Assembly (NCBI GenBank): GCA_963701995.1
Contig: OY969693.1
Location: forward strand, 2,051,297 to 2,115,296
DNA length: 64,000 nucleotides
Direction: 5' to 3'
Origin: Methanoflorens sp963701995
GTDB lineage: Archaea; Halobacteriota; Bog-38; Methanoflorentales; Methanoflorentaceae
Under the pieces are notes generated by a model. The model worked only from the letters and a program-made list of their open reading frames with translations, did not search any database and was not told the DNA's origin. Position 1 is the stretch's first letter; the number at the start of each line of letters is the position of its first letter. Made by a program: the position numbers and the translations under genes. This document shows, piece after piece, positions 30,262-39,704 of this stretch.

Positions 30262-30785
30262 ATGTCCAAGAATCCGTACTACCTACGCAACGTACAAGAG
30301 ACCTATCTCGCCAACAAGGATGCCATTCCGGCCGACGAGGCCATCTGGGTAGCGCCACCACACCCTCTCGCCCCGAGTGACGCTCTGCTCGCCCAAGCAG
30401 CGCGTTGGGAGCGGAAGTACCTGCGTGAGCGTGAAAACCCGACCGATGCCGACGTCGTACAAGCTCGCGAGTACGCATGGCGGCAAATTGGCTATGAAGC
30501 GCTGTATCGGCGTGAAATCGCCGCTAGCCCGGCGACACAGGCAGAGCTGCTACGGATTTTGGCAAACGCGAAAGCCGGCAAGAAGATGTTTTGTACTGCC
30601 GCACAAAAGAGAAGCCGTGTCATCGCTTCATATTGCTTGCTCAACATATTGCGAGAGATGGCGCGCTGAGACCTTCACCCCTCCGATTGCGTTTGAGGCA
30701 GCTTAAAAAAAGCGGCGAATTGAAAAAGACCTTGATGCGCTTGCGTTTGCAGTGTCGGTCGAGACTTATTGCGACGCGGAGGTGA
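30262..30785 (+). pseudogene. DUF4326-like protein, frameshifted
   Basis: Starts MSKNPYYLRNVQETYLANKD; the end of the first frame reads ILANAKAGKKMFC and the next frame continues YCRTKEKPCHRFILLAQHIA. The CxC...CH box after GKxxxC is the hallmark of the DUF4326 family, often found in mobile elements. One base is missing at about 30594 (TTTTGTACTG; one extra T restores MFCYCRTK). The end after residue 150 is uncertain. The function of the family is unknown. Confidence 0.55.
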
Positions 30786-30892
30786 CAAAAAAAATTGGGC
30801 TGATGCTGAAGCATTCCAGCAGTGCTTCCAAGAACGGTGTCGCATTCAGAGAGAGGGAACAGGGGAAACGCATGTGGACGGTGATTCGTTAA
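30707..30892 (+). other. open frame coupled to the cupin gene, no start codon
   Basis: From 30707 to the TAA at 30890-30892 the frame reads IEKDLDALAFAVSVETYCDA and EVTKKIGLMLKHSS, ending KRMWTVIR. It has protein-like composition and its stop overlaps the cupin ATG (TAATG). No start codon is seen upstream, so the beginning is probably lost or in another frame because of an indel. Not recognised. Confidence 0.35.
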
Positions 30893-31255
30893 TGATCTAT
30901 AAGAAGAATACTGCCGCCGTGATCGAAAAGCACGGGGTTACAATGCACATTTACTATAGCGCGGATGACTGCCCGCAGGCGGCTGTCGCGTATCAAGAGA
31001 CGGCTACGGGCCCATGCTGAAGAGTTTTATCACGAGAAGAGCGCATTCATCAATTACATTATTGAGGGACGGGGCACGTGGGTCATTGAAGATATCGAGT
31101 ACCCTATCGAGGCGGGCGACGTTGTCATTGTTCCTCCGCGCCGGAGGTTCTATTTTACTGGCACGTTGAAGCAAATTTGCGTCACAGCGCCAGCGTGGGA
31201 GGAATATTACGAGAAGCACGTCAGGTATGTCGACCTGCGAGGCATACAGCGATGA
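30892..31255 (+). pseudogene. cupin-domain protein, frameshifted
   Basis: Single-domain cupin. The first frame gives NTAAVIEKHGVTMHIYYSAD and AVAYQETATG; the second frame gives EEFYHEKSAFINYIIEGRGT then IEAGDVVIVPPRRRFYFTG. One extra C in GGGCCCATG (31011-31013) separates them; without it the join reads TGHAEEFYHEK. The metal-site histidines (GHxEEFxH) would then be in place. About 120 residues. Substrate unknown. Confidence 0.65.
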
Positions 31256-31702
31256 GTTTCCACTACGTGGATAGTGATTACGCGGGCGGACATCTGACAT
31301 ACTCTCGTGCCAAAAGCAACGAGGGCTCCACGTGGCCCGCAAATGGGGGTTTTGCTCGAACGAAATTAGGGGTGTAACAAATGAATCGCTTGAGAGGATC
31401 ATGACCCGGCGTACCTTGCTATGAAACATGGTAACATGTGTGTCAAAAGTGACAAAATTCTGTTTGCCGACTCTTCTCCCGACGAACCTTTGTAAGCCGT
31501 TCAGGCGCTATTTAGGGGCTTGCACGGGGCAGGAAAGGTAAGGTTCCAGCAGCCTTAAGCCATTTTGCTAAAACCGAGGGGATCCACCAACCCAATCAAT
31601 ACGCGTATTTCATAAGCAAGATTTGAGCAGGATAATAGATAGTTATAGAAAACGAAGGCATACTGCAAACACTAAGGAGGTGAACCAAGGCTCATACAAG
31701 CC
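31256..31702. other. no gene seen
   Basis: About 450 bases between the cupin and the metallo-beta-lactamase gene. A ribosome site AAGGAGGTGA stands at 31674-31683, but no ordinary start codon follows at the usual distance. Confidence 0.4.
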
Positions 31703-32452
31703 TTGGAGTGTGATGAGATTAGCCGATTGCGTGGAGGTGCTGGAATTACCGATGAGGAGCTGGGACAGAGCATCATTCATCCAACACTCACCTGGGATGA
31801 AGATACGGTGGTGCTGGTGGATGCAGGCTTCCCCGGCCAGCTGCAACAGATCCGTGAAGCGATGGATAGGGCAGATGTCTCGTTCGACAGGCTCGACAAG
31901 GTGATCGTCACCCATCAGGACATCGACCATATCGGAAGCCTGCCGGATATTGTCCGGGAGTCTTCTCATAAAGTCGAAGTGCTGTCCCACGAAGAGGAGA
32001 GGCCGTACATAGAAGGCCGAAGGCCGTTGATTAAGATGAACCGGAAGCGTCTGTCGAAGAGGTTGGCGTCTCTGCCCGAGGAACAACAGCAGCGGATGGA
32101 AACGCTGTTAGCGAACCCGCCCAAAGCGAGCGTCACTACGGCGGTCGCGGATGGTGAGGTCTTGCCATACTGTGGAGGAATCACGGTGATCTTCACCCCG
32201 GGTCACACCCCCGGTCACATCTGCCTGTTCCTCAATCAGAGCAAGATCCTCGTTAGCGGCGATGCCTTAGTCGCCGCAGACGGCGAGTTGCGGGGGCCGA
32301 ACCCGCAGGCAGCATACGATATGGACACCGCCTTGAAATCGTTGAACAAACTCACGCAATACGACATCGAAACGGTGATCTGTTATCACGGAGGCGTCTG
32401 CAGGGACAGCGCCAATAAGCGCCTGGCAGAGCTAGCCAGCGCTGCACACTAG
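31703..32452 (+). CDS. metallo-beta-lactamase-fold hydrolase
   Basis: Zinc hydrolase of the MBL superfamily, about 249 residues. The zinc site THQDIDHIG (HxDxDH), the second histidine in FTPGHTPGHICLF and the aspartate in VSGDAL are all present. The substrate is not readable. The TTG at 31703 is the only usual start near the N-terminus; a strong AAGGAGGTGA lies 20 bases upstream and the frame is open back to 31676 (LIQALECDEI), so the true start or a frameshift nearby remains open. A methyltransferase gene follows 25 bases later. Confidence 0.82.
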   Translation: MECDEISRLRGGAGITDEELGQSIIHPTLTWDEDTVVLVDAGFPGQLQQIREAMDRADVSFDRLDKVIVTHQDIDHIGSLPDIVRESSHKVEVLSHEEERPYIEGRRPLIKMNRKRLSKRLASLPEEQQQRMETLLANPPKASVTTAVADGEVLPYCGGITVIFTPGHTPGHICLFLNQSKILVSGDALVAADGELRGPNPQAAYDMDTALKSLNKLTQYDIETVICYHGGVCRDSANKRLAELASAAH

Positions 32453-32477
32453 TACCTGAAGGAGCGTCGGGGAGGGC

Positions 32478-33101
32478 ATGCACGAGAGCGGTTACTTCGA
32501 CGAGATTGCCCCACGATGGGACGATATGCGCCGAACCTATTTCTCTGAGAGGGTGCGGGAACGGGCGCTCTCTGAGGCACGGGTGCAGCGGGGAAAGCTA
32601 GCCGCTGACGTCGGGGTGGGAACCGGGTTTATCACCGAAGGGCTCATCGGGCACGGCTTGGAGGTGCTCGCGATCGACGAGTCGCTTCCTATGCTACAGG
32701 TACTCAGGCGCAAGGCGTTCGGTGCCGCGAGCCTGCACTGTTGCATCGGGAGCGCCGAACGTCTCCCCGTTCGCACCGGCGCCGTGGACTACGTTTTTGC
32801 CAACATGTGCCTCCACCACGTCGTGCGCCCAGCAGCAGCGATAGGTGAGATGGCGCGGATTCTCAAGAAAGGGGGCACGCTGACCATTACCGACCTCGAT
32901 GAGCACACCTTCGCGTTTCTCACAGAGGAGCGCACCGATCGATGGATGGGATTTAGAAGGGAGGATATGCGCACGTGGTTTGTTGAGGCAGGGCTGAAAG
33001 ACATCACGGTGGGCGACACTGGAGAGAGAGCGAGCGTGTCATCGGACTCCACTGACGATTGCGCTGACATCAGCATATTTATAGCACGGGGCACGAAATG
33101 A
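32478..33101 (+). CDS. class I SAM-dependent methyltransferase
   Basis: 207 residues. Motif I is ADVGVGTGFITEGL, the acidic residue of motif II is in VLAIDESLPMLQ, and VDYVFANMCLHHV is motif IV; ARILKKGGTLTITDLDEHT resembles UbiE/ArsM-type enzymes. The substrate is unknown. GGGGAGGG precedes the ATG. It probably forms an operon with the hydrolase before it and the flavoprotein after it (46 bases). Confidence 0.85.
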   Translation: MHESGYFDEIAPRWDDMRRTYFSERVRERALSEARVQRGKLAADVGVGTGFITEGLIGHGLEVLAIDESLPMLQVLRRKAFGAASLHCCIGSAERLPVRTGAVDYVFANMCLHHVVRPAAAIGEMARILKKGGTLTITDLDEHTFAFLTEERTDRWMGFRREDMRTWFVEAGLKDITVGDTGERASVSSDSTDDCADISIFIARGTK

Positions 33102-33147
33102 AGTGAGTTAAGGCTCAGTTTCTTTCGCCACTATTAGGAGTAGTACT

Positions 33148-33720
33148 ATGACAAAGGTTATCGCTATCAACGGAAGCGCACGAAAGGACGGCAACACCGC
33201 CATCCTAATCCGACACATGCTCGAGGAACTCGAAAACGAAAGCATTGAGACCGAACTGGTCCAGCTTGCCGGCAGGAAGATTCGAGGGTGCACCGCCTGC
33301 ACGAAATGCTTTGAAAACAGGGACCAGCGGTGCGTGCTCGACGACGACATCGTCAACGACTGCATCGAGAAGATGGCCGGAGCTGACGGGATCATTCTGG
33401 GTTCTCCAGTCTATTTCACCGACGTGACTGCGGAGATGAAAGCATTGGTCGACCGGGCCGGTTTCGTTTCGATGGCGAACGACGGGCTCTTCAAGCGCAA
33501 AGTGGGATCCGCCGTCGTCGTTCAGAGGCGGACTGGCGCGATCCATTCTCTCGATACGCTGCTCCACTTCCTGCTCATCGCGGGCATGATCGTTCCGGGT
33601 CTGCCGGCGATCGGTGTCGGGAGAGATATCGGTGACGTCGAGAAGGACGATGAAAGCATCGCGAGGGCAAAGAATGCTGCCAGAAATATGGCGTGGCTTC
33701 TGAAGGCTGTGACAAGATGA
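33148..33720 (+). CDS. iron-sulfur flavoprotein (NADPH-dependent FMN reductase family)
   Basis: Flavodoxin-fold protein of 190 residues like the Isf proteins of methanogens, which pass electrons from ferredoxin (family knowledge). FMN-binding INGSARKDGNTAIL starts at residue 7. The compact [4Fe-4S] motif is C48-x2-C51-x2-C54-x7-C62 (GCTACTKCFENRDQRC). LGSPVYFTDVTAEMKALVDR completes the fold. AGGAG precedes the ATG. It may help with oxygen or peroxide stress; the substrate is unproven. Confidence 0.88.
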   Translation: MTKVIAINGSARKDGNTAILIRHMLEELENESIETELVQLAGRKIRGCTACTKCFENRDQRCVLDDDIVNDCIEKMAGADGIILGSPVYFTDVTAEMKALVDRAGFVSMANDGLFKRKVGSAVVVQRRTGAIHSLDTLLHFLLIAGMIVPGLPAIGVGRDIGDVEKDDESIARAKNAARNMAWLLKAVTR

Positions 33721-33971
33721 GGGGCATCCAGCAGGAAGAGGCCTCTTATGCAAACGTAAGCAGCTGCAGTGGCCGAGAAAGACCCGAAAACAGAAACGGG
33801 TTGAAAAGCGGCCGGATCGCGCAGCCAAGCCGTGCGTTTGCCCAGAAAAGACGACAGGCCGAAAACTTTTTTTGCCGATCGAGGCTGGCCCGAATACTTG
33901 GACGCGCTGTCACAACCGAGTAGTCACTATTCACTGTGCGTGCCAACGCTTAAGCGTGTCATAAGGAGAGT

Positions 33972-34103
33972 ATGGAGAGCACGGTAGTTCGAACGGCGGC
34001 GTCACACGCCGGCATTGCGGCGTGGCGCGTTGTAAAGATAAGCGTCGTTTCGAAGGACGCCACTCCGGAGTTCTCTATAGTGTATGAGGGATGCGTTGAC
34101 TAG
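33972..34103 (+). CDS. 43-residue hypothetical ORF
   Basis: MESTVVRTAASHAGIAAWRV then VKISVVSKDATPEFSIVYEG: a small, mainly beta-like peptide with AAGGAG five bases before its ATG. No family recognised. It is followed by another small gene with a strong ribosome site. Confidence 0.4.
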   Translation: MESTVVRTAASHAGIAAWRVVKISVVSKDATPEFSIVYEGCVD

Positions 34104-34142
34104 GTCGTCCGCCTCTCTCGGCTATGGAGGTGATAGAAAAAG

Positions 34143-34325
34143 ATGCACGCAAAAAAGAAAACGGAGAAACCCCTCAAGTGGTTTATCCTACCGAACGAAT
34201 CGTACAAGTGGGACTTCATCCTCGACAAGTACGCCGTTGAGGAGCCAGACCAGGAGGCCACTCCCGAACGCCGGGGGATTGAAAAGCTCGGAGCAGCTTT
34301 GATAAAGACCATGTCATCACCGTAG
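34143..34325 (+). CDS. 60-residue hypothetical protein
   Basis: Starts MHAKKKTEKPLKWFILPNES, charged, with a Trp/Tyr-rich middle (YKWDFILDKYAVEEPD). GGAGGTGAT lies eight bases before the ATG, the best ribosome site in this region, which supports translation. No motif recognised. Confidence 0.55.
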   Translation: MHAKKKTEKPLKWFILPNESYKWDFILDKYAVEEPDQEATPERRGIEKLGAALIKTMSSP

Positions 34326-34620
34326 GAGACGAAAACAGCCAGGTCCGCTACTGCCATTAAGCGGCAGAGCGCGCGCTTGTTTCTGATCCAAACTCATTTT
34401 TTTGCGCTAAAGGGACAAACGCGGAAGATAGCACTACCACTCTTGACCTCACCAATCCCTAGGCCACTTTTCTTTGCCTCTCTTTCTACCGCCGCCGGAA
34501 AAACGGCTCCAAAGCCCATGCTTTTGCGCGAAAGCCGACTGGTCACCAGTTTGAGGTGCTTTGAAACGTTCCCTTTCGTGTCTAAACTCTGACAGGTCCC
34601 CATTCCGCATGTGACGCAGC

Positions 34621-35454
34621 TTAACGCCTAACGTCCGTCGCTCCGCTCGGCAACGTACTGAGCTTTAGCGTATGTGCGCACTCACGGAGCCCTTTCAGCA
34701 TCCTGCGTCGGTCGTCCAGATTCTGCTCTACGATCTGCGCGAATTTGCTCCCCACTATGGCCGCGCTCGCTCCGTTGTCGATCACTTGCCGGACGTGCGA
34801 AGGCAACGAAAGGCCGAATCCGACCGCTAATGGTGCTCTCCCTCGAATGAGTGAGGCGGTTCGTTGTATACTCGCGATGCTCTCGTCCTGCAAGATCTTC
34901 CGCGCCCCGGTGATTCCGTTCGCTGAAACGAGGTACACGAAACCCGACGATGCTGTTAAAAGCTTTTCGAGTCGCGCCGCTGAGGTCGACGGGGCAGCGA
35001 GAAAGATGGTATCAATGCCGCGCTCCATCGCCGCCTCCTTATACGGCGACGCTTCTTCCACAGGGAGGTCCGGAGCGATGACGCCGTTCACGCCGCTTTG
35101 TTCAGCCGCGCTGCAGAACGCTTCAACGCCCATCTGGTGCACGATGTTGTAGTACGTCATAACCACCACCGGCACCTCGTGCGACCTCGTTATCGCGCGG
35201 GCAAGGTCAAAAACCTCCCTCGGGGTTGTTCCTGATTCCAGCGCCCGCCCAGCTGCGCGTTGCAGCGTTGGACCGTCAGCTATCGGATCAGAGAACGGGA
35301 TTCCGAGCTCAACGATGTCGGCCCCGCCGGCGACTAACGCATCGGCGATTTTCGGGGTGTGCTCCGGTGTAGGGTCACCTGCCATCACGTACGCGATGAG
35401 GCCGCCCTCGCCCCGTTGTTTCAATTCGCGAAACGTCGCCGTGATGGCGCTCAT
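34621..35454 (-). CDS. trpA: tryptophan synthase alpha subunit
   Basis: Splits indole-3-glycerol phosphate to indole and passes it to TrpB, 277 residues. The catalytic Glu is in ADIVELGIPFSDPIADGP and the Asp in GVNGVIAPDLPVEEA; the phosphate site is SANGITG and VGFGLS. The ATG overlaps the trpB stop by 4 bases. It is the last gene of the trpEGDCFBA operon. Confidence 0.95.
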   Translation of the reverse strand: MSAITATFRELKQRGEGGLIAYVMAGDPTPEHTPKIADALVAGGADIVELGIPFSDPIADGPTLQRAAGRALESGTTPREVFDLARAITRSHEVPVVVMTYYNIVHQMGVEAFCSAAEQSGVNGVIAPDLPVEEASPYKEAAMERGIDTIFLAAPSTSAARLEKLLTASSGFVYLVSANGITGARKILQDESIASIQRTASLIRGRAPLAVGFGLSLPSHVRQVIDNGASAAIVGSKFAQIVEQNLDDRRRMLKGLRECAHTLKLSTLPSGATDVRR

Positions 35455-36644
35455 ATGTCTGCCCCCACGTGGCGTGCTACCACGTCAACGTCCTTGTCGC
35501 CCCTGCCTGAAAGCGTAACCACGATGACGTCGTCCGTATCTAACGTAGGCGCAAGCCTCACGGCGTGAGCAACGGCGTGTGCCGACTCCAAAGCAGGCAG
35601 GATGCCCTCAGTCCTCGACAGTTCGAGGAAGGCCTCAAGCGCCTCTGTGTCGCTCACGGCGCTAAAGATGACTCTGTTCTCGTGTTTCAAAAACGCGTGC
35701 TCGGGGCCAACGCCGGGATAGTCGAGGCCTGCTGAAATGCTGTGCGTCGGCTGAACCTGCCCGTCGGCGTCTTGAAGCAGGTACGTCAACATGCCGTGGA
35801 ACACGCCCTCTGATCCTGCGCACAACGACGCCGCGTGCTTTGCAGTCGCTAGCCCCGCTCCTCCGGCTTCGACTCCGTGCATCGCGACGTCATCGTCGAG
35901 AAACGGATGGAACGTGCCGATCGCGTTGCTGCCGCCTCCGACGCACGCGACGAGCGCATTCGGGAGGCTCCCGACCTGTCGCGTGATTTGCTCGCGTATT
36001 TCACGCCCGATAACGCTTTGGAAGTCCCTGACGATCATCGGGTACGGGTGTGGTCCCACGACGGAACCGATCAAGTAATGCGTCGTGAGCACGTTGGCTG
36101 TCCAATCGCGCAAGGCTTCGTTGATCGCGTCCTTGAGCGTCCGCGATCCGAGCTCCACCGGGCGCACCATTGCGTTAAGCAGCTCCATCCGGAACACGTT
36201 AAGCTTCTGACGCTCCATATCTTCAGTTCCCATGTAGACTTCAGACTTGAGCCCCAGTGCCGCACACGCGATAGCGGTGGCTACCCCGTGCTGCCCTGCT
36301 CCCGTTTCGGCGATAACGCGTGTTTTCCCCATGCGCTTTGCAAGCAGTGCCTGACCGAGCGTATTGTTGATCTTATGGGCGCCGCCGTGAGCAAGGTCCT
36401 CACGCTTGAGGTAGATCCTGGCACCGCCGAGTTTCTCGGAGAGGTTTTCGGCGTAGTACAGGGGGGTTGGCCGTCCCGCAAACGTCGACAGATATCCGCT
36501 GAGCCGCTGTTGAAAATCGTAATCTCCGCGAAAACGCGCATAGGCCTCTGCAAGCTCTGAAAGTGCCGCTACCAACGTTTCAGGGACGAAACTGCCCCCA
36601 AAGCGCCCGTACTTACCGTTGACGGGATAATCGCTATAGTCCAT
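35451..36644 (-). CDS. trpB: tryptophan synthase beta subunit
   Basis: PLP enzyme that joins indole and serine to make tryptophan, 397 residues. The PLP lysine is in AHGGAHKINNTLGQ, the Gly-rich phosphate site is CVGGGSNAIGTF, and the serine-substrate site is ETGAGQHG. It is the TrpB1 form that pairs with TrpA. It overlaps trpF by 11 bases and trpA by 4. Confidence 0.96.
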   Translation of the reverse strand: MDYSDYPVNGKYGRFGGSFVPETLVAALSELAEAYARFRGDYDFQQRLSGYLSTFAGRPTPLYYAENLSEKLGGARIYLKREDLAHGGAHKINNTLGQALLAKRMGKTRVIAETGAGQHGVATAIACAALGLKSEVYMGTEDMERQKLNVFRMELLNAMVRPVELGSRTLKDAINEALRDWTANVLTTHYLIGSVVGPHPYPMIVRDFQSVIGREIREQITRQVGSLPNALVACVGGGSNAIGTFHPFLDDDVAMHGVEAGGAGLATAKHAASLCAGSEGVFHGMLTYLLQDADGQVQPTHSISAGLDYPGVGPEHAFLKHENRVIFSAVSDTEALEAFLELSRTEGILPALESAHAVAHAVRLAPTLDTDDVIVVTLSGRGDKDVDVVARHVGADI

Positions 36645-37281
36645 CTGATGCCTCCGTCACTGCGTCGATAAACGCGCGAATCTTCGCGGGATCTTTGATG
36701 CCTGCGCGGACCTCAACTCCGCTTGAAACGTCAACGGCATACGGGCGCACCGTTTCGATGGCTGCCCGAACGTTGCCCGGCGTCAGGCCTCCCGCCAAGA
36801 TAAGGGGGGTGGGCGCGATCAGTTCCCTAATTGCCCGGCTAACGCCCCAGTTATGCGGTTTCCCTGTGCCCCCGTGTGCGCCGGGAACGCACGAGTCGGT
36901 GAGAACCGCATCGCATGGCGCAGAGGGGAGCGCGACGTCCGACGCCTGGTCTCTCACCGTCACGGCCTGGATCACCCGAATGCCGCGGAGCTGCTCACAA
37001 ATGGCATCGCGAGACAGCGTGCCTGCCACCTGCACCGCATCGGGGGCAAGACACGAGCACAGCGTCTCGAGCTGATCGATGGTGTCGAACACCGAAACGA
37101 GGACGCCCTGGACGAAGGGCGGCGTCGCTTCGACAAGGTCCCGTGCACGATCCACTGATATGCTTCTCGGTGACTCAGGCACATCCACAACGAAGCCGAG
37201 CGCGTCCGCGCCCGCATCGACGGCTACTTCGAGGTCCTCCCTGTTCGTTATGCCACACACCTTGACGCGTACTCGCCTCAT
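36634..37281 (-). CDS. trpF: phosphoribosylanthranilate isomerase
   Basis: TIM-barrel enzyme, third step of tryptophan synthesis after phosphoribosyl transfer, 215 residues. The catalytic Cys is in VKVCGITNREDLEVA; ADALGFV and PLILAGGLTPGNV are conserved, and the C-terminal VDVSSGVE marks the phosphate site. Overlaps trpC by 4 bases. Confidence 0.94.
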   Translation of the reverse strand: MRRVRVKVCGITNREDLEVAVDAGADALGFVVDVPESPRSISVDRARDLVEATPPFVQGVLVSVFDTIDQLETLCSCLAPDAVQVAGTLSRDAICEQLRGIRVIQAVTVRDQASDVALPSAPCDAVLTDSCVPGAHGGTGKPHNWGVSRAIRELIAPTPLILAGGLTPGNVRAAIETVRPYAVDVSSGVEVRAGIKDPAKIRAFIDAVTEASDGL

Positions 37282-38066
37282 GCTGCACTCACCATCCTGT
37301 TGACCGCTCTACGCACGTCCACAGCCCGCATGAGGGCAGAGCCGACCAACAAGGCGTCTGCGCCACATCGCTTGAGAAATAGGGCTTCTTCAGGGGTCTC
37401 AACGCCGCTCTCACTCACGACGACCCTCCCATCGACGGGGACTTTTTCCAGGATATCCCTGGTGGTCATAAGATCGACGGTTAGCGTCCTTAGATCCCGG
37501 TTGTTGATGCCGATAAGGTCTGCGTCAGTGGACAATGCCCGCTCAAATTCGGAATCGGTGTGCGCCTCCAAGAGCACTTCAAGCCCAACCGCATGCGCGA
37601 ACTCAATCATGTCCTCAGCTCCGCGTGTGGCGTGGCCCCGGTCAAACAGCGCTTGTATCAGCAGGATAGCACTCGCGCCGGCGTCTCTCGCGGCTTCGAT
37701 CTGACAGGCGCTGACAATGAAGTCTTTCATAATGAGCGGGACCGATACGCGGCGTCGGACGGTGCCCAGCAACTGAGATGATCCCTTGAAAAAACGGGGT
37801 TCGGTCACCACGGAAATTCCGACAGCGCCTCCTGCTTGCATGTGCCTCGCAATTGCGCCCGCGTCCACGTGGACCGCTCCCATCGTCGGGGACGCCACCT
37901 TAACCTCGGCAATGAGCGGAAGATGCGCACTCCTGCGTATGCACTCACTCAAACGAAGCGTGGGGGCAGCATCAACCGGCTTATCGCGCTCCGCGAACCC
38001 GGCGTAATACCCTCCCGCGACGGTTTTGTGAGCGGTGCGACAGAGGATATCAAAGAAATCAGGCAT
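37278..38066 (-). CDS. trpC: indole-3-glycerol phosphate synthase
   Basis: TIM-barrel enzyme, 262 residues from the ATG at 38066 (MPDFFDILCRTAHKTVAGGY). Catalytic Lys/Glu are in LIAEVKVASPTMG and in VLLEAHTD; VPLIMKDF, LIGINNRDLRTLTVD and VSESGVETPEEA are conserved. The frame is open 43 codons upstream but that lies in trpD. Overlaps trpD by 8 bases. Confidence 0.94.
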   Translation of the reverse strand: MPDFFDILCRTAHKTVAGGYYAGFAERDKPVDAAPTLRLSECIRRSAHLPLIAEVKVASPTMGAVHVDAGAIARHMQAGGAVGISVVTEPRFFKGSSQLLGTVRRRVSVPLIMKDFIVSACQIEAARDAGASAILLIQALFDRGHATRGAEDMIEFAHAVGLEVLLEAHTDSEFERALSTDADLIGINNRDLRTLTVDLMTTRDILEKVPVDGRVVVSESGVETPEEALFLKRCGADALLVGSALMRAVDVRRAVNRMVSAA

Positions 38067-39120
38067 GCGACCTCTCCAGCTCGTTGAGCACTGAAACGTT
38101 CCCGCCGGAGAGCTCGATGAGCGCTCTGAGTTTTCCATAGGCTGCGCCGCTTGCGATCGATTCAGCTGCCAGTTCGACACAATACTCGAGATCATCGCCT
38201 AGACCGCCAACGAGGATCGCAGCCGCCGCATTGGCGAGGGTGACGCCCATTCTTGGTTCCTGGACGCGGGGATTCGAATTGAGCAAAGTGATCGTTAGAC
38301 GAGCGCTCTGTCGCGGATCAGTCACGAGAAGTTGGCTCGGTTTGACCGACTCAAGAGCAAAGTCTTTTGGACTCAGCTCGTGTTGGGTAAGGCTCGTGCC
38401 CGTCACGCGTGCCACGACCGTCTTTCCAAAGAGCGAAATCTCATCAAGTCCGCCGATCCCGTGGACAACCATGGCCTCATCGCAGCCAAGCGCCATTAAC
38501 GTCGTGGCGAGTGGCATCACCCATGCCCGCTCAGCGACGCCGAGGAGGTGCGCCTGGGCGTTCGCCGGATTGACGAGTGGTCCGAGAAGGTTAAAAACTG
38601 TCCGCACGCCGATCTCTTGTCGCGTCTTAAGCACGGCGCGCATTGCCGGATGGAACCGGGGGGCGAACATGAACCCGATGCCGATTGATTCGATGGCCTT
38701 TTGGACCTCTGATGGCCCTTGAGACAAGTTCAGGCCGAGCTGTTCCAGCACATCCGCACTGCCGCTATTGCTCGTAACGGAACGATTTCCGTGCTTTGCA
38801 ACGGTGACGCCCGCACCGGCCGCGACCAATGCCGCGACGGTGCTGACATTGAAGGTTTTTAAGCCGTCGCCTCCTGTGCCGCACGTATCGACCATCCGCC
38901 CCTTGACGTTCGGACGGATGATGTGACAGAACTCCTTCATAACCGACGCAAAGGCAGCGAGCTCCTCCACCGTTTCCCTTTTCATCGAAAGAGCGGTGAG
39001 GAACGCGCCGATCTGTGCCTCTGTCGCCGCGCCCGACAGCATCTCTAGCATGGCGGCGCGCGCTTCACGAGGCGTCAAGTTCGCTCCGCTCACGACCTTC
39101 GCTATGCTGTCCCTGATCAC
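38059..39120 (-). CDS. trpD: anthranilate phosphoribosyltransferase
   Basis: Transfers phosphoribose to anthranilate, 353 residues. VDTCGTGGDGLKTFNVST binds PRPP and KHGNRSVTSNSGSADVLE binds anthranilate; NLLGPLVNPA is also typical. Overlaps trpG by 4 bases. Confidence 0.95.
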   Translation of the reverse strand: MIRDSIAKVVSGANLTPREARAAMLEMLSGAATEAQIGAFLTALSMKRETVEELAAFASVMKEFCHIIRPNVKGRMVDTCGTGGDGLKTFNVSTVAALVAAGAGVTVAKHGNRSVTSNSGSADVLEQLGLNLSQGPSEVQKAIESIGIGFMFAPRFHPAMRAVLKTRQEIGVRTVFNLLGPLVNPANAQAHLLGVAERAWVMPLATTLMALGCDEAMVVHGIGGLDEISLFGKTVVARVTGTSLTQHELSPKDFALESVKPSQLLVTDPRQSARLTITLLNSNPRVQEPRMGVTLANAAAAILVGGLGDDLEYCVELAAESIASGAAYGKLRALIELSGGNVSVLNELERSHA

Positions 39121-39704
39121 GCTCTCCCCCCCTTTAGAAAATTGGTGATGACGCGCTTGCCTGCTGCGGTCAAGATAGATTCGGGGTGGAACTGCACCCC
39201 CTCTATCGGGTACGTGTCGTGGCGGACCCCCATGATTTCCCCGTCGTCACACGCCTCGGCCGTTACCTCGAGGCACGGCGGGAGCGATGCGCGGTCCGCG
39301 ACGAGGGAGTGGTAGCGGGTGGCGGAGAAAGGATTCTCAATACCATCATAGAGCCCTGAACCGCAGTGCCGGATGCGGCTTGCCTTGCCGTGCATCACGT
39401 GCTGCGCAGCTGTGATGTGACCGCCAAAGGCTGCGACGATTCCTTGATGACCGAGGCACACCCCGAGAGTCGGCGTCGTCGGGCTCAGATGCTCTAGGAT
39501 AGCAGAACACACGCCGAAGAAGCGCTCCTCTGTCGGTGTGCCTGGACCTGGCGAAAGGATGATCCGATCCGGATCAAGTGCCGTCGCCTCCTCGAGGGTC
39601 AACTGGTCGTTTCGGTAAACGAGCGGTGTTCCGCCTAATTCGCCTACGTGTTGAACGAGGTTGTACACAAATGAGTCGTAATTATCAATAACAAGAACCT
39701 TCAT
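39117..39704 (-). CDS. trpG: anthranilate synthase glutamine amidotransferase subunit
   Basis: Class I glutamine amidotransferase that feeds ammonia to TrpE, 195 residues. Starts MKVLVIDNYDSFVYNLVQ; the nucleophile Cys is in LGVCLGHQG and the His-Glu pair in GVQFHPES. The ATG at 39704 overlaps the trpE stop (ATGA); longer frames into trpE are not used. Confidence 0.95.
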   Translation of the reverse strand: MKVLVIDNYDSFVYNLVQHVGELGGTPLVYRNDQLTLEEATALDPDRIILSPGPGTPTEERFFGVCSAILEHLSPTTPTLGVCLGHQGIVAAFGGHITAAQHVMHGKASRIRHCGSGLYDGIENPFSATRYHSLVADRASLPPCLEVTAEACDDGEIMGVRHDTYPIEGVQFHPESILTAAGKRVITNFLKGGRA

